NCBI GenBank assembly: GCA_000611775.1
Contig: KK106983.1
Location: 5,151,818-5,215,817, forward strand
Direction of reading: 5' to 3'
DNA: 64,000 nucleotides
From: Umbilicaria muhlenbergii
Lineage: Eukaryota; Ascomycota; Lecanoromycetes; Umbilicariales; Umbilicariaceae
This document shows, piece after piece, positions 43,757 to 56,624 of this stretch; positions within the stretch are counted from its first letter, which is position 1; each line of letters begins with the position of its first letter. The notes under the pieces were generated by a model. The model saw nothing but the letters and a program-made list of their open reading frames with translations, was not told the DNA's origin and did no database searches. The position numbers and the translations under genes were made by a program.

Positions 43757-45014
43757 AAGAAGAGAAAGAGTGGAAATGATGCTAGCGCAAGAGCACGAGC
43801 GAACATCTCAAATTTCAGCGGTATGACCACACCGAGATCCAATTTTACGACTCTTTCACGGCATGCACGGGTCCTCAGCCCAGAACCAGGGACCATCTCC
43901 GGCATATCCCTATAATCGACGGTTCTGAACAGATTACAGCTTGGCCGTCTACTCACGGGTATGCAAAATCTGCAATGTGAGACAGCCCCCAGGTATCGAA
44001 GTTCGTAGGCACGAAGCAGGCATCACGATCGAGCTCGAGTCTAGTAATTGGCAATCAAGGAAGGCCGGGTACGATCTCTCGCAGGATTGGGCACGGTATG
44101 AAAGGCGTTCACAGAACTGAGCGATTTCCAGTCTAGTCCGTCCAACTATGACGCATATCTAGATGTAAAACTCCATGTCTTATAGTATAAACACTGTCAT
44201 AACCACCGCTACCATCAAGATATCTAGTTGCCTACTCATGGCTTGCCACAATAAGTTAGCGCCACAACCACAGCTGTACACATTGGTGATCCTTAAAGCT
44301 ACATATACATATACCCCACCACCACCCTCTCCCTCTCTTCAACATACCAACCCCATCCGCCAGCCGTACCCCACTAGCTGGACCCGCAATCACAGACACA
44401 CCCTGCATCGCGCCCATTTGCATCTGCATCCCACCAGCACCACCTCGTAACAAAGCTATTCCCCTGAACACCCTACATCCTAAACCGATGAGACAGATCC
44501 AACCGCCGCGCCGTCCTCGAGGATCCGCACGTGCGCTTTGTGAGAATCGTGGATATCTCCATCATAGGCGCCTCAAGTGCCGAGTAAGGTCGAAAAACTG
44601 GTCTTCTGGCTTCCTGGGACAACAGTCCTCCATGTCATCTGTATGCTGCCCGAGTAGCAGGGTAAAGGCATCGGATCCATGCTGGTGAAGTGATGCTGCG
44701 ACCTCGCGGATCGCCATAGTGTCGAGGCGTACGTAGCGGCTGCTCTACCTGCGATTCCACTGTATCAACACTTCGGGTCCAAGTCGGTAGAAGAGCAGGG
44801 CATGTCGGAGGGGTATATAAGCACGTATATAGCGAGGCCGCAACAGGAACAACCCGACAGAGGTTGATATCCTCGGAGACGACAGAAACCCGGAGTTTGT
44901 GCTGGATTCGAAGCTTCCAGTCCTATGCGCCCATGCTCGAAGCCTAGAGTAGCCGAATGCCAACGAAGGCAAACGATAAGCAGGCGCCCCCCCCGCCCCG
45001 CCCGGGACTTACAA
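43757..45014. other. Intergenic or degraded region
   Basis: About 1.26 kb. Short frames on both strands, for example a minus-strand ATG near 44,718 reading MAIREVAASLHQHGSDAFTL, have no family support. A C-rich low-complexity stretch (44,985-45,015) borders the next gene's 3' end. Confidence 0.35.
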
Positions 45015-45709
45015 CTACAACCCCCCCATATTCGTATCCCCCACCACCCCCTTCGGTCCCAACCTCCCCACTATTCCCTTCTTCAACCCCAACCTCCTCT
45101 CTATCTCCCCCCCAGCCAACCCCTTGTCATCCCGCAACATCAACACCTGCCTAATAGTCGTCACGTCCAGAAACCGCCTTTCCGTCTGCCCTGTCCGGCC
45201 TACGCGGCTGAACTCCTCGTCTGCTTCTTGGGCGAGCCGCTCGCGCGCTGTCAAGACTTGGATAGCGGGGTTGCGGGTGGGGTCGGGGAAGATTTGCGAA
45301 TGGGAGGGTTGCGGGGAGCCGGGGAGGCCTTGGTGCGGTGGAGAGTCGGATTGGGTGGCGGAGTGGGGGGTGAAGGTCGAGGAGTGGGAGAACATGGGGG
45401 AGGGGGTTACGGGGCCGAGGGAGCGGAGCGAGCGAGCGAAATCGGGGTCGGAGGCGTCGAGGTTGATTGCTGGTGGATTTTTAGCTAGGAGTCTGGTGGT
45501 CATGGGGATGGTGGGCGGGGGCTGGACTGACCTTGGTCTCTTGTTTCGCTTGCTCGTGCTTGCGGATGGACTGTGGGGCCTGGGGCACTTGACTGGCCGG
45601 GTGGTGGGCGGGTGGATGGGGCGTTGGTCGTTGGGGGCACTCGCTGCGGATATTGACGTCGTGCAGCACCCGCTGCTGTCTTTGCGGCTTTTGATGATGA
45701 CGAACCCAT
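45015..45709 (-). CDS. Conserved fungal protein with myristoylation-like N-terminus and HTH-like C-terminus
   Basis: Two exons on the minus strand (45709-45532, 45469-45015; donor GTCAGT) give 210 residues. The N-terminus MGSSSSKAAKTAAGAARRQ has Gly2 and Ser6 as in N-myristoylated proteins and is basic afterwards. The middle is Pro/Ser-rich (SPMFSHSSTF, TPHSATQSDSPP). The C-terminal 70 residues (AIQVLTARERLAQEADEEF, RRFLDVTTIRQVLMLRD, GLAGGEIERRLGLKKGIVGRL) look like a helix-turn-helix of the type found in fungal proteins of unknown function. Splicing is supported by frame and by the clean junction RDQ-AINLD. The role is unknown; membrane attachment by myristate is inference. Confidence 0.78.
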
Positions 45710-47013
45710 TGTGCCCCTGAACGCCTGTGCGAAGGATTTCTGTACTTGCTTCCAAGCTTCAAAATAAAGGTCGAGAACATCTATGAGGTCAGAAAGATGT
45801 TTGCACCGTTTGCATTGTCGTCAATGTAGGGCTGTACAAGTTTGCCCGATACACAACACACATCTGCAGACTTTTTCTACATGGTCTACAATCCTTGTGT
45901 CTAAGCAAACCTCAAGTCGTATGGAGTGGTCCGTGTATAGGTGCGTCAATGAGAAAAATAAGATTGCGTCTCTCATCAAGCGCAAGTGTGCCCTAATCTC
46001 GGGGTCCAGTACAGGACCGGATCGACCACTGATATTGGTGAACAATTTGTGGAACTGGCTGCCGAAGCGCAATTTCCATTGAAGAGATGATGGTTGTTCC
46101 ATGTTTAGACTGAGACTGATTGCTCTAGAGTACCAATCATTACCAAGCTTGAGGGTGTCCGCTAGCATATTAGGCAGCAGTCCGAAGTATCAATGTTTGG
46201 ATAGCTTCTGTGTTCCCTCGATGTAGCGTTGACTTCAAAGAACCGCATTCGCAAGATGAGTACAAATTACGTAGCATTCAATCCTACTGTCAGTTCTGCT
46301 ATGCAGAGTGACGAATTCGAGGAAGAAAAGGCGAGATGCAGGTAAGAACTCGCTCCTTGGGTGCCCCCATCGTCCAAAGAACCGGTCTGTATGTTGATGC
46401 ATCGGTAGAGAGCGAAAACTTGCAATGCTGAAGCGTCTCCTGGAGCTTTGTAATGCGCAATCAGACGACGATGCCGAATGTTAGCATCCTCTAGGACCCA
46501 ATGGGCGGAATAGGCTGACTGTCTCAGGGGTTTTTGTTCGAAAAGAGAAGCACGACCAGTAGGCCACGCTTTGCATCTCAATAACATTATGGACTGACTC
46601 AATATAAGAGCTCCTAATGGTCAGCCGGTTCTATCGCCCTGGGTCGAACTTTCGAAGGTCTTCTCTCTTGGGTATTCCCAGTAAAGGCTTGCCAGGCCAA
46701 TGCTGTACTGCTCTCACGGATCCTGGCGTTCGCTGTATGCATGGACGGTTCACACACAGTTCTCCCACACTGTTTGCCCTCGTACATTGCTGGCTTCTCA
46801 TTTTTCCATGATCAAGTATTTCAGGCAGACGGCTATCGTCAGTCAAAGCATCAGTAATAAAGAGATAGTTCCTCGACTCAATGTCTTTGGGTTTGACCCG
46901 ACAAGACTATGGTCCTATTGTACAACGTAAGTGCGGGCGCGCAAGAAGCTCCAGTCCTAAACATCGAAAATCTAGATAATACTTTGCTCAAGGTAGTTTA
47001 GACCTTGCCATTT
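45710..47013. other. Intergenic region
   Basis: About 1.3 kb. Several short frames on both strands (for example 46267-46602 minus) show no motifs or splice-joined continuation. Nothing further seen. Confidence 0.4.
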
Positions 47014-48062
47014 TCACCGAAGTCCGGACAGTCTTCGTTCTTGTACCTCTGTCAAGGCCCTGCTTCCGCTGAGAAAGGTAACAGACCCTACCGCAATTGC
47101 TGCTGGTAAAGTCTGAAACAAGTTCCAGCTGGTATAATACATAAAGAAAATACCCTCCATGGCTAATATGGACCCGAAAAACAATGCGTGCGATAATGGC
47201 GAGCTTCTAATAGCTTTTGACAAGTGGTTGAGATTTGCTCCAAGGGAAAGCCACTGGAAAGAGAATGGGTTAGTAGACATGATGACATTAGCATAAAGCA
47301 TCACTTACTGTAACGAAGAGAATGGGTAAAGCTGCGACCACTGCAGCGGTGAAAAAGATGGAAATGACTTTAGGCGAACTTTTAGGATCAGACCTGAAGA
47401 TGTGGTGTATCTCCGGCAGTTTGCCATATCGTAACGGCTTCTCCTGTGAGATTGTTGGTGCGGCGGAGTCGATTTTGATGGAAAGCTCAAAAGCACGGCT
47501 CTTGTAAGGTTTTGACGAGCCAAAAGAACCGATGACGAGAGAGGCTGCAAGCGGAGTTGAAGAAGTAAGGAGTTGACTTGGGATATCCTTATGCGTCTAT
47601 TGTGGTATTGAGTCAGTCTGAGGTAAAGCAAAGTATTTACCTTGAAAGCTTACCAACTCGACTTTGCCCTTCCCGTTCTCCTTTACTGCAAGAGCATACG
47701 ATGTTTCCAAGCCCGTTGTAGGTTCCGTGATTTGTAGAAAGGCCTGGTGTGGCCGCTTTGGTTTCTTGTCTTCTTGCGCTGTGAGGAGGACCTTGAGTGT
47801 GTCGGAAGCCCCAAGTTGGATTGGCTTGGAAAGAGCTTTGTTCTCAATGAGTCTATAGATGTACAAGATATATGTCAGCATTAGCGTCACTATATCTCAG
47901 GAGTTTGATGCCGCACTTCTCCTTCGAGCCCCCACTGACGCCGGCACCCTTCCCTTGAACAGAGACAGCAGCATCATCGAAACCCCATGATGAAGCTGCG
48001 GTCACCAGTGATGCTGCGCCAATAAGGAGGGCGTATACGAACAGCGACCTCTGTAATTGCAT
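47014..48062 (-). CDS. SWP1: Oligosaccharyltransferase subunit Swp1 (ribophorin II homologue)
   Basis: Four exons on the minus strand (48062-47917, 47852-47654, 47596-47309, 47253-47014) give 290 residues. An N-terminal signal peptide (SLFVYALLIGAASLVTAASS) leads to a lumenal domain with KLIENKALSKPIQLGASDTL and PHQAFLQITEPTTGLETSY. A C-terminal membrane part follows: PEIHHIFRSDPKSSPKVI, the helix FFTAAVVAALPILFVTW, HALFFGSILAMEGIFFMYY and LFQTLPAAIAVGSVTFLSG. Swp1/RPN2 is part of the ER complex that transfers the glycan to Asn in N-glycosylation. The length matches fungal Swp1. Confidence 0.93.
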
Positions 48063-48721
48063 GATGTTCGAAGGACAATTGCGTGGTGGAGCTCAAATGT
48101 CACGATCGAGTTGAGGAAACGTAGATGATGCAGTTAGACCCCTGTCGAGGCAAGCGCGTCCCGAAGCGACAAGGCGATTTGATCAAAACCGCAGTCTCGT
48201 ATCAATGCCAAAGCCTGAGGAGCCTCGAAGATTCAGATTTCTTGCACAATGGGAGTGGAGTGTTGCTTCTTTGCTACATGCCAGCCTTGCTGAAGTGCTC
48301 GGTCTCTCTAGTCTAGCCCTAAATGGGAACAAGGACTGGCCGAAAGTCCAATGGGGTTTCTGCAACCGAAGACTCCTAGTCTCTCAGCTCACATCCTTCC
48401 ACCCCAGGGTCAGGAAAGCACAATCACAATCAGCAGCACATCCTGGTAAGACTTTCATTCGGTATCGGATGGAAACTATCTCACGCTGACCCCAAGATCA
48501 TTTCACCCGCCTATGTGCTGAGCTTTTCCTCGATTTCGCCAACTTGCACTTTCGGGTCTTGCCTTGCTCCTTAGCCCTCATTCGCAAAGTCCTCACCTAC
48601 CTACAACACCCACCCCACGACAACGCCCACTTCATCATCTACATTTTTATCTCCCATCTTTAGAGCATACATCCGGAAGCTAGTGCGCCTCTCCAATACA
48701 TCGAAACAGCTAGCAGGACAC
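48063..48721. other. Divergent promoter region (SWP1 / DUF3020-type gene)
   Basis: About 660 bases; the right part is a C/A-rich leader (CACCCCACGACAACGCCC region). No gene recognised. Confidence 0.45.
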
Positions 48722-50920
48722 ATGGGCACTCGACGCAAGTCACGAAGCCCTAGCGACACCAGACACGCCTCCAACGTTATTCGGGTGAATGGAACAACTA
48801 CGACAACGGGCAGCACAATGACAGAGATGGAAGGTCACCGTGTGAAACGAATCAAAACAGACGATGCGGTCAAGGGCAGATTTACCGGTGGCTCTCCAGC
48901 GTCAGGGCATTCTCCAAACATTGCGGGGACCCGTAATGATCGTGTCATGGATCTCGGCCTAGACAATGCACATCCAAATGAAGGCATCGATATTGCGGCT
49001 TTAGCAGCACACGCGGCAGCATCTGTAGTTGCAGACATCGATCCTACAAATTCGACCAAACTCACTTCAGCGAATACAAAATCGGTCCCAAGCGCTAAAT
49101 CCACGCTGGGATATCCGATGGAGATAGATGGAAGTGGCCAGTCCAGACCGAAGCATCCCCAGATTGACCTAGCAAGTGCACCCGCCGATCCGACTGAGCT
49201 CGCAATATGGGTCGCACAACAGATCAGTCATTTCCAGGACGAAGGCCGAGATCCCACGGAGGTCGATGATGAACAACACAGGAACAGACTGCTGTCGCAC
49301 CCTCCTGGTATCTATGGTCGTCGACTCGATGAAGACAGCGACCCCATGAAAGTTGCGGAGCGCGAAAAATTACGAGAAGAGAATCGGGAGAGGAAAAAGC
49401 GTTGGAGGTTGAGTAACACCGAGAGAAGTATGTAACAGTGCCTTAAATTCCTTGAGAAGTACGGATTCAGAGTTCTGATCATCGCTCTCCTTACAGATAA
49501 AGACAACGACCTTCGCTGCCGTATCAACAAGCGCGCGAAATCAATATACGGCCTTGGTCCGTCGCCTGAGAAGTCGGCCTGGATGGAGTCGGAGTTTAAC
49601 AAGCGGCGCACGAAGCGAGAGCACAAAGAGAGGCAACGTGGGTTCGGCAATAGTGAATTTCCAGGGTTTCCTATTGCCACCGATCTCGGCAACACCCTGT
49701 TTTCTGCTGCGGACAACGACTCTCAGCACGAAACCAACGCTGCGGGAATCCTCTTGGCAAACGTTCTGCTTGGTCCAGGCAGAAACGGAAGATCAAATGC
49801 TGAAGCGGCTGCTGCGCTGAAATCGGCACTTGCAAATGACTCAATCGATCCAAGACCCTATATCGAAGCACTACGCACAATGGCCACCAGCCAAGATGTC
49901 ATGAATGGCATTAACGAAGTTCTTAGGTACGAAGGAGATGACGATGAAGGCGATATCTTGAGTGGTGACGAAAATTCGGATCCAGTGGTGCAGCCAACCG
50001 AGCTGCGCAGCGGGGCAGCGGCAGAGCATGCACCACAAACCAACGATCACGAGACCGACATCATTAAAGCACTGAACGCTGCAACCGCAATCCTCAACGA
50101 GATGACAGAGACAAAGTCCCAAACTTATACGACGCCATACGGTAATCCGCTCCCAGCTAATGAAGTGAACGGCTTCACGGCTGTCAACGGTGTCAACGGT
50201 GCCAACTCCCAGAAGTCAAATGGAATCACGAAGCCATCAAGTTCAAGACCCGTAGTCAATGACCACGGTCTTGATCAATCCCAGATCGACGCTCTTCTGG
50301 CTCTAGCAAATGGTGGCTCCCTGACTGACGACGATGATGATAACACTATTGCAGATGGACAAGATTCAGTGGGTCAACAGCCGGACCAAATTTCAACGCC
50401 TCAACCAGACAGCGATATCACCGCAACTTTGCAGCTCATAGTCAGTCAGCTCATAGCGGAACGAAACGGAGACAACTGTCAAATTCAACGTGGTTTACCC
50501 GTCACCACTTCGCAAGCAGATCGGTATGGTTTGAACTCTGCCAAGGATCAGGCAGCCACACTCCAATCACTGTTTCACCAGGCAGGGGTATCCATCAACA
50601 CCATCATCCCCGCAGCACAAAGTCATGCCACCTCCCAGCTCTATGCACGCCTTTCAAACCGTGCGCGCTCGTCCACTCCTATGGGCGGTGGGATTAATCC
50701 AGCACACGCTAGTGCTTATGGCAACACTGCGCAGATGAATCAGAGAATGCTCGCTCGTCCCGGTGTCTTCAGCAAACCACTTCAACAAACAAACTCCTCA
50801 TCAAGAGGAAACGTGGTCGGACCTCCGTTGCGGGCAAGAAATGCAGAGGAAATGAAGAAGGTCAAGAGCTACGGATACCCACCCTTGCCGGGCTCGAGAC
50901 TGGGTATAAGGAAGAAGTGA
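48722..50920 (+). CDS. DUF3020-type nuclear protein
   Basis: Two exons (48722-49427 and 49497-50920) give 709 residues. The diagnostic block spans the intron: EKLREENRERKKRWRLSN, TERNKDNDLRCRINKRA and KSIYGLGPSPEKSAW, a basic helical region that I recall as DUF3020, followed by WMESEFNKRRTKREHKERQR. The rest is low-complexity: Ser/Thr/Gly-rich N-terminus, acidic runs (SLTDDDDDNTI, YEGDDDEGDIL) and Gln/Asn/Ala-rich C-terminus ending in YGYPPLPGSRLGIRKK. The composition suggests a nuclear regulatory protein; no molecular function is established that I know of. Confidence 0.85.
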
Positions 50921-51544
50921 TGGAAGGTTGATTTTGACATACTTACGACTCAGCTGGCGCACCTGGGACTCTTTCTACGAAGCATATACTCGGAGCGAAC
51001 GGGGCTTTTGGATTTGTATCATACGGAGCATAAGGTGCATTGTTATTGAGGGAGGAGGGTCCCTGTCCAGGCATGCAGCCCTCGGTCATGTTTGGCTCTG
51101 CGAGGGGTTTCAATACAGAAACCGGGTGTTAGTTGGACTGTTGGCTGGCATGCGGGCATGTTGTAACTGTACTCTTTAGACTGAGAAGACATTACTAGAC
51201 TCGCATATTCTCAGGGTGAAACCAGTATTATTTGAATAGTTTGAAAACCTGTCGAGCCACTGCACTGACCTAATTGCTATTGCCCCCTCTCAGCGTGATC
51301 TTCACACGCGTGCCTTGCGTCGTCGTAATGATAGAGTTGTAGAGCATCATCATTCCCCTATAGCGGAATTCGAGATTATCGAGAGCTTGTATCCTTGTAC
51401 ACGAGCAATTCTTGGTAATAAAATATTGACGGAGGCTGCTCGTAAGCGGAGTCAATCAAAGACATTCGGCAATAACGACTGCCGACGACGAAGCTCCCGT
51501 GACAAAACCCGTTGCCGGCTTCGCTGAGTAGGAGGAAGCAATCT
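50921..51544. other. Intergenic region
   Basis: About 620 bases, 3' region of the DUF3020-type gene and promoter of the next. Nothing recognised. Confidence 0.45.
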
Positions 51545-52194
51545 ATGAAGATGTCACAAAGCTCGAAGAAGACAACAGCACGGACCATAGATACGTCCAA
51601 ACTAGATCAAAGCTCGAAGACGCAAACGAAGGCCACACAGCATCCTGCACCATCTTCTGCTGATCCTCCCAAGCCAAATGTCCAGCCATCCAAGATCTTG
51701 AAGCAAGTTGCAGAGAGGCGAGCTGCAACTGCAACTCCTGAGAGCAGTGGCCAAGCTTCCAGAAGCCAGGAGATCAGGTCAATACCTCCTGCAGTTCCAA
51801 CAGCGAAGGCCAGCCATCCCCTGCCCTCACCAACCCAGATCAATGCCTACGCGATCTCGCAGCTCACCGACAGACCTCTGAGACGGGGAGGCAAAGTTTA
51901 CGATGGGAAACTACCTGAAAAGTACAAACCTGCGGCACGACGGTGAGAGTTCCTTTGATCTGAGGCAACGCCGGTAGCATCTTAGCTTATAACTTTGCAG
52001 GATCACCTATGCCATCGTGGCACTCCCAATTGCCCTCGTGACTAGCTATATGTTATATCAACGATGTATTACTTATCCCCTAGCAGGCTCGCACAACCCC
52101 TTACTAACCACTTCTTCCTATAGTGGTGTTGGGTCAGGAGCGGAAAAGACTGATCCCTCCACCCACCGAGCCTTCTCCAGCGGCTGGATCATGA
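51545..52194 (+). CDS. Small single-pass membrane protein, conserved-looking, unknown role
   Basis: Three exons (51545-51942, 52001-52065, 52124-52194) give 177 residues. Residues 1-130 are basic, Ser/Thr/Pro-rich and disordered. Then comes LTDRPLRRGGKVYDGKLPEKYKPAARR, a membrane helix ITYAIVALPIALVTSYMLYQ and a short tail (LVLGQERKRLIPPPTEPSP). The positive charge before the helix and the short tail suggest a tail-anchored or mitochondrial membrane protein. The 65-base central exon is supported because it encodes the whole helix in frame. The start could also be the ATG at 51,551. Confidence 0.7.
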
Positions 52195-53031
52195 GGGTGC
52201 GATGCTCAAAGAACGGACAACCGCAGCGAGCATACGACAGCCCGTGAAGCCATGTAAAGTATTTGTATATTAGACCAAGGCGGTCTTTCCATGGCCAGCA
52301 CGTTATCAAATGTCATCATGGGTGGAGATTAAGATGACGAGGAGTGTTCACAAGCTTAGTGTCTATCATACTGCTTCTCCACCGCCATCTATACTTTCCG
52401 TACACAAACGGTCAAAGCTACTACTCGGGCCTTAAAAGCCTTCCTCTCGTACAATTGTCGTTCCGACCAAACGGTTTTGGCGTCTCGAACAGTTGCACGA
52501 GAGGCTGTTTGATTCCATGGTGGCACGGGTGCGTGGGTTGGCGTCTGTTAAAATGAGGTTATTGAAGTAGGACTGATAGGTCGGTCATAAGGTGAAAGAG
52601 CGAAGGGTTTTGATAGAGCGTAGGAAAGGCTCGCAGCATCTGCTTGTGGCCTAACCGGGCTCTCTTTGAGGAGTGGATCAGGCTTCCTCCACCACGCACT
52701 TCTCGACATACATGAACATGGGAGAAATGTTAATATACCCGTGATAGCAAAGGTCCGGAAATAGTACACAGAAGTCAGTACATATTGTGCTTGATGCGAG
52801 TTGCAACTGCTAAAGACCGTTTCACAGTGTTTAACAGCCAGGTGGTGCTGAGCCAATCAACTTCGTTAGCGCTATTCCTCTTTCGTGTGTTGTCATAACA
52901 AACGAGGCCCCGCCCATTTGAACTTCTCTCTTCTATTCATCCAAGCCACTACACAACCTCGCGGCAACTTCCTCGATTCAATGATCAGCATTCATTGTTG
53001 TTGATAAAAACTTACTGTACACAGGCTACTC
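52195..53031. other. Intergenic region
   Basis: About 840 bases. A minus-strand frame at 52548-52856 has no motif support. The right end is the promoter of the BRCT gene. Confidence 0.4.
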
Positions 53032-56000
53032 ATGGTAGCTCTTTCAACGACGGCGAAGAGAAAGAAGACCGCAGACATGGACGAGTCACCGCCGAAACGT
53101 GTGACACGCGCACGCGCAAAAGCTACAGAGGAAACCAAATCCATTGCGAAGACCACCAAGATCACAACTGCGGCTGCCAAAGCAGCTGCTGAGAACAAGG
53201 TGAAAACAACAAAGCGCAAAACAAGGGCAGAGGATGAGCTTGAGCAGGCAGAAGCGAATTCCGGGCCAGCTCCGAACCCCAAGGCGGAGCCGGTCAAGAC
53301 TCGTGGAAGATCAAGGAAAATAGTCGAATTTGTCACAGCAGAAGGGCCTGTTGAGAAAGTGCCTGTTGAAAAAGCGCAAACCGGAACCAAAACCCGCCAA
53401 GAGAAGGATGTTTCTATTCCCGGTTCGGCCCAGCTGGAGCGCCCGAAAATGAGAGCAAGGCCTAAGAAGAACACACTCACAGCAACAACGGAGCCGCAAG
53501 CGGTGGTAGCAAAGGATGGAAAGCCAGAAAACGAGATGAAGTCTACTCGGGGACGTGCAACTACAACCATCTCAAAGGCTACGCGTACAACAGCTCCAAA
53601 GCCCTCCACGATCCGGAAAAAGGTCACGTTTCAAGTCGAGTCCGAGCAGGACAAGGAAAATATCCCGGCTGCTCAAGAGCAGAAGGCAAAGGCTGGGCCC
53701 AAGGCTACAGGTCTGAGAGCTAAGCCAGTACGCAAGCCGGCCCAACCCAGAACAAGTAGCCGTGGTAAGGGTGTCACCACAGGAGAGGTAAACCAGACAG
53801 GAGGAAAACAAGAAACTCAGCCGTTGTCACCGAAGAAAGTCAAGCAAGTTGCAAAGACCAGCTCAGTCAGCTCTGAAGATGAATTGTGTGGTGAGAAGAC
53901 ACCCATGAGGGCTCTGAGCAAGTCTCCCAGCAAACCGGCCATGAGTGGGATGAGAAGCAGCGTGAAGCCAATGTCGAAATTAGACTTCAGTGCAGCAACT
54001 GCTCCGTCATCGCCCACAAAGTCCCTGTCGTCATCTATTCTTACGAGCCCCGCACGACGTCCTCCACCTTCGCCATTCAAGGACGCTCTGAAGGAATCTC
54101 CCAGAAGAATCAACCTCGGAGAGTCTATAGTACAGCCTGTGCTCAAACCCTCACAGCCAACAGTGAAGGTATCACTGCTTCAATCTCCAGCACGTCGACC
54201 AGCTTCATCACCAACAAAAGCAGCAGCTCCCAGCTCCCCGGGGAAGTCAGCCATATCGGTACCGATTGATGATGCCGAAACGCCTACGAAACAAGCGAAT
54301 CCGATCAGAAAGCCGACGTCGCTCTCGCCGCAGAAGCTTATCAGTAGTCCGTTGAGAGCGGCCAGGTCACCAGAGCAATCCATCAAAGTTCATAAGATGA
54401 GCTTACCAGAGCAGGAAGAACTGGCAATTACGACTGAACCCTTATTGATTAACGAGTCGGTTGTCTCCAAGGATCCCAGAGACAACACGCCGCAGCGTTC
54501 TGTTGCGCAGAACGTCCCTAAAAGTTCCACAAAGACCCCCAAGCCGGAGCTGATGCTGCAAAGCCCGCCTATGTCACCAACTGAAAGTGCCGACGAAACC
54601 GAAGCCGACGTGGATATCGCAGCTGCAGCAGAGCGTCACACGGACAGCGTGATTAGCACTCGTAGTACCACTCCTTCAGGACCACCACCTTCCTCTGTTG
54701 TGAAGGCATATAACTTGTCTTCCCCGGCGTGGCGTAGTAGTTCCGAAGACTCGGAGTCTGAAGACGAGCTTCAGTCACCACAGAAGAATAACACGCCTAC
54801 ACCACTGTCTAACTTCAATATATCCACCAAGGATTTCGGAATTAAAGGGGCCTCTACCCCAAGTGTTCCCAACAAGACCCCAAAGAGTATACTGAGGCAC
54901 ACGGCTGCTAACGCTGAGGCCCCTACCTCGACGAAGTCTAAATCTAGAGCATCACAGAAACCACTCGTTGAAATGACTCCACTCGCAGTTCAGTTGAGTT
55001 CATGGCTGGCAGCAAGCCCTGAGAAGAATACTCCAGCCGATGAGGTGCGACGGCCTCGAGGCATCTTCTCGCCCATTGGTCCGACCTTGTTGAGTCGACC
55101 GGACCAGAAATCAGAAGACACTCCTGTGATGTCTCCCATCAAGTCCACCTTCTTCGAAGATGAAATGGCTGTTCGCGATGAACAGAACGAAGCTGAGTCT
55201 GAAGACGTCTTCGAAAACGATGAGAATCGAATGGATATCCAGCTAAGCCAAGAATCGCATGACTCAGAAGAGTATGGAGACGAAAACGCCATGCCTCTCG
55301 ACCCTGAGCTACTTGGTGCGGAACACAAGACCCAGGACTTCACGTTGACCTGCACTCCTGCGAAGGTCTTCTCGAAGCAGCCGCGGGAAATTCATACGGT
55401 GTCGAAAGTTCCCTTGCGACCTGCAGCAGAGGATTCTCCATTGAAGATGCCACGCAAGCGGAGTAAATCTCTCTCTAGTGACATTGCCGCAGGCAAGAGT
55501 TCTCAGAACGCTACCAGTGCTAGGATTTCCCACCCAGGGGATGGAGTAACCGCAGACACCATGCTTAATGAGCTCGTGGCCGATGCGTATGTTACGTCGT
55601 CCAGGCTTACCCTAGCTGCGCCCCAGACTCCGGGAAGTGGTGTGTGGTCTGTTGCTGGTACCCCAGCCAGGAGCAACCGTCGAGGTGCAGACGCGGAAAT
55701 CCTTAAAGGAGCTGTGGTATACGTGGATGTGCACACGACTGAAGGCGCTGATGCAAGCGGCATCTTCCTTGAGCTCTTGACTCAGATGGGTGCCAGATGT
55801 GTCAAGCAATGGACGTGGAACCCCAGAGCAAGCTATGGTGGTTCCCTGGAGGACACCGGCTCTGGTCAGCCTGGGTCTTCCGATTCTACCCATGAGTCTA
55901 CTACTCCAGGAAGTAAGATCGGTATCACCCACGTTGTGTTCAAGGACGGTGGAAAGCGAACATTGGAGAAAGTCCGTGAGAGCAAAGGAGTAGTTCTCTG

Positions 56001-56624
56001 TGTCGGTGTTGGCTGGGTGCTAGAGTAAGTCAACCTACTCCCCAAATACCATTCTATCGTTCTAACTAAGGTACTAGCTGCGAGCGTGAAAATAAATGGC
56101 TCGACGAAGCAGACTACGCCGTCGACACCTCCACAATTCCCCGCGGCGGTCACCGTCGCCGCAAGTCAATGGAACCCCGTCTACTCTCCAACATTAACGG
56201 CAGCCTCATCCCCGCCGAACCCCCAGCCAAGCAACAACCCCTCGACCTCTCCCCCACAAAAGAATTCCTGACCTTCAGCTCCCCCGCCTCCCGCCGCGAC
56301 TCTTTCGCCATCGTCCAGCAGGCCGTCTTCCCCGAAGCGCAGCCGCCTCAAACACCCATTGCTGCCGACGACGATTGCGGGTTCGAAGAATCGGCATGGG
56401 GATCACCGACGACGCCATACTATCTCAGCAGGGGGGCAGAGCTGGTGCAGCAGACTTGTCCGCCGAAACAGTTGCAGCAGTTGTTGTTTCCACTGTCGGG
56501 CGAGATTGAGGATCAGCCGGATGAGACTGTTCGGAGGAGGTTGTTACTGGCGAGGAGGAAAAGTCTTCAGTGGGCGCCAAAGGTGGGAAGTCCATTGGGG
56601 AGGGCGGTGAGTTTTGGGAAGTGA
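53032..56624 (+). CDS. Large disordered protein with C-terminal BRCT domain
   Basis: Two exons (53032-56024 and 56078-56624) give 1179 residues. The first 850 residues are Lys/Ser/Pro/Thr-rich and disordered, with basic patches (KRVTRARAKATEE, TKRKTRAEDEL), RGRSRK-type motifs and many SP/TP sites (LQSPARRPASSP, SPTKSLSSS, LSSPAWRSS) that suit cyclin-dependent or checkpoint kinases. Residues about 893-1013 form a BRCT domain crossing the intron: LKGAVVYVDVHTTEGADAS, FLELLTQMGARCVKQW, ITHVVFKDGGKRTLEKV, VLCVGVGWVLDCERENKWL. A Ser/Pro-rich tail follows. BRCT proteins act in DNA damage signalling; the architecture recalls microcephalin-like proteins, but orthology is not established. Confidence 0.85.

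Noticed and set aside
52992-53627. 211-codon antisense frame
   Set aside because: It lies opposite the Lys/Thr/Ala-rich start of the BRCT gene and has no start context or motif.
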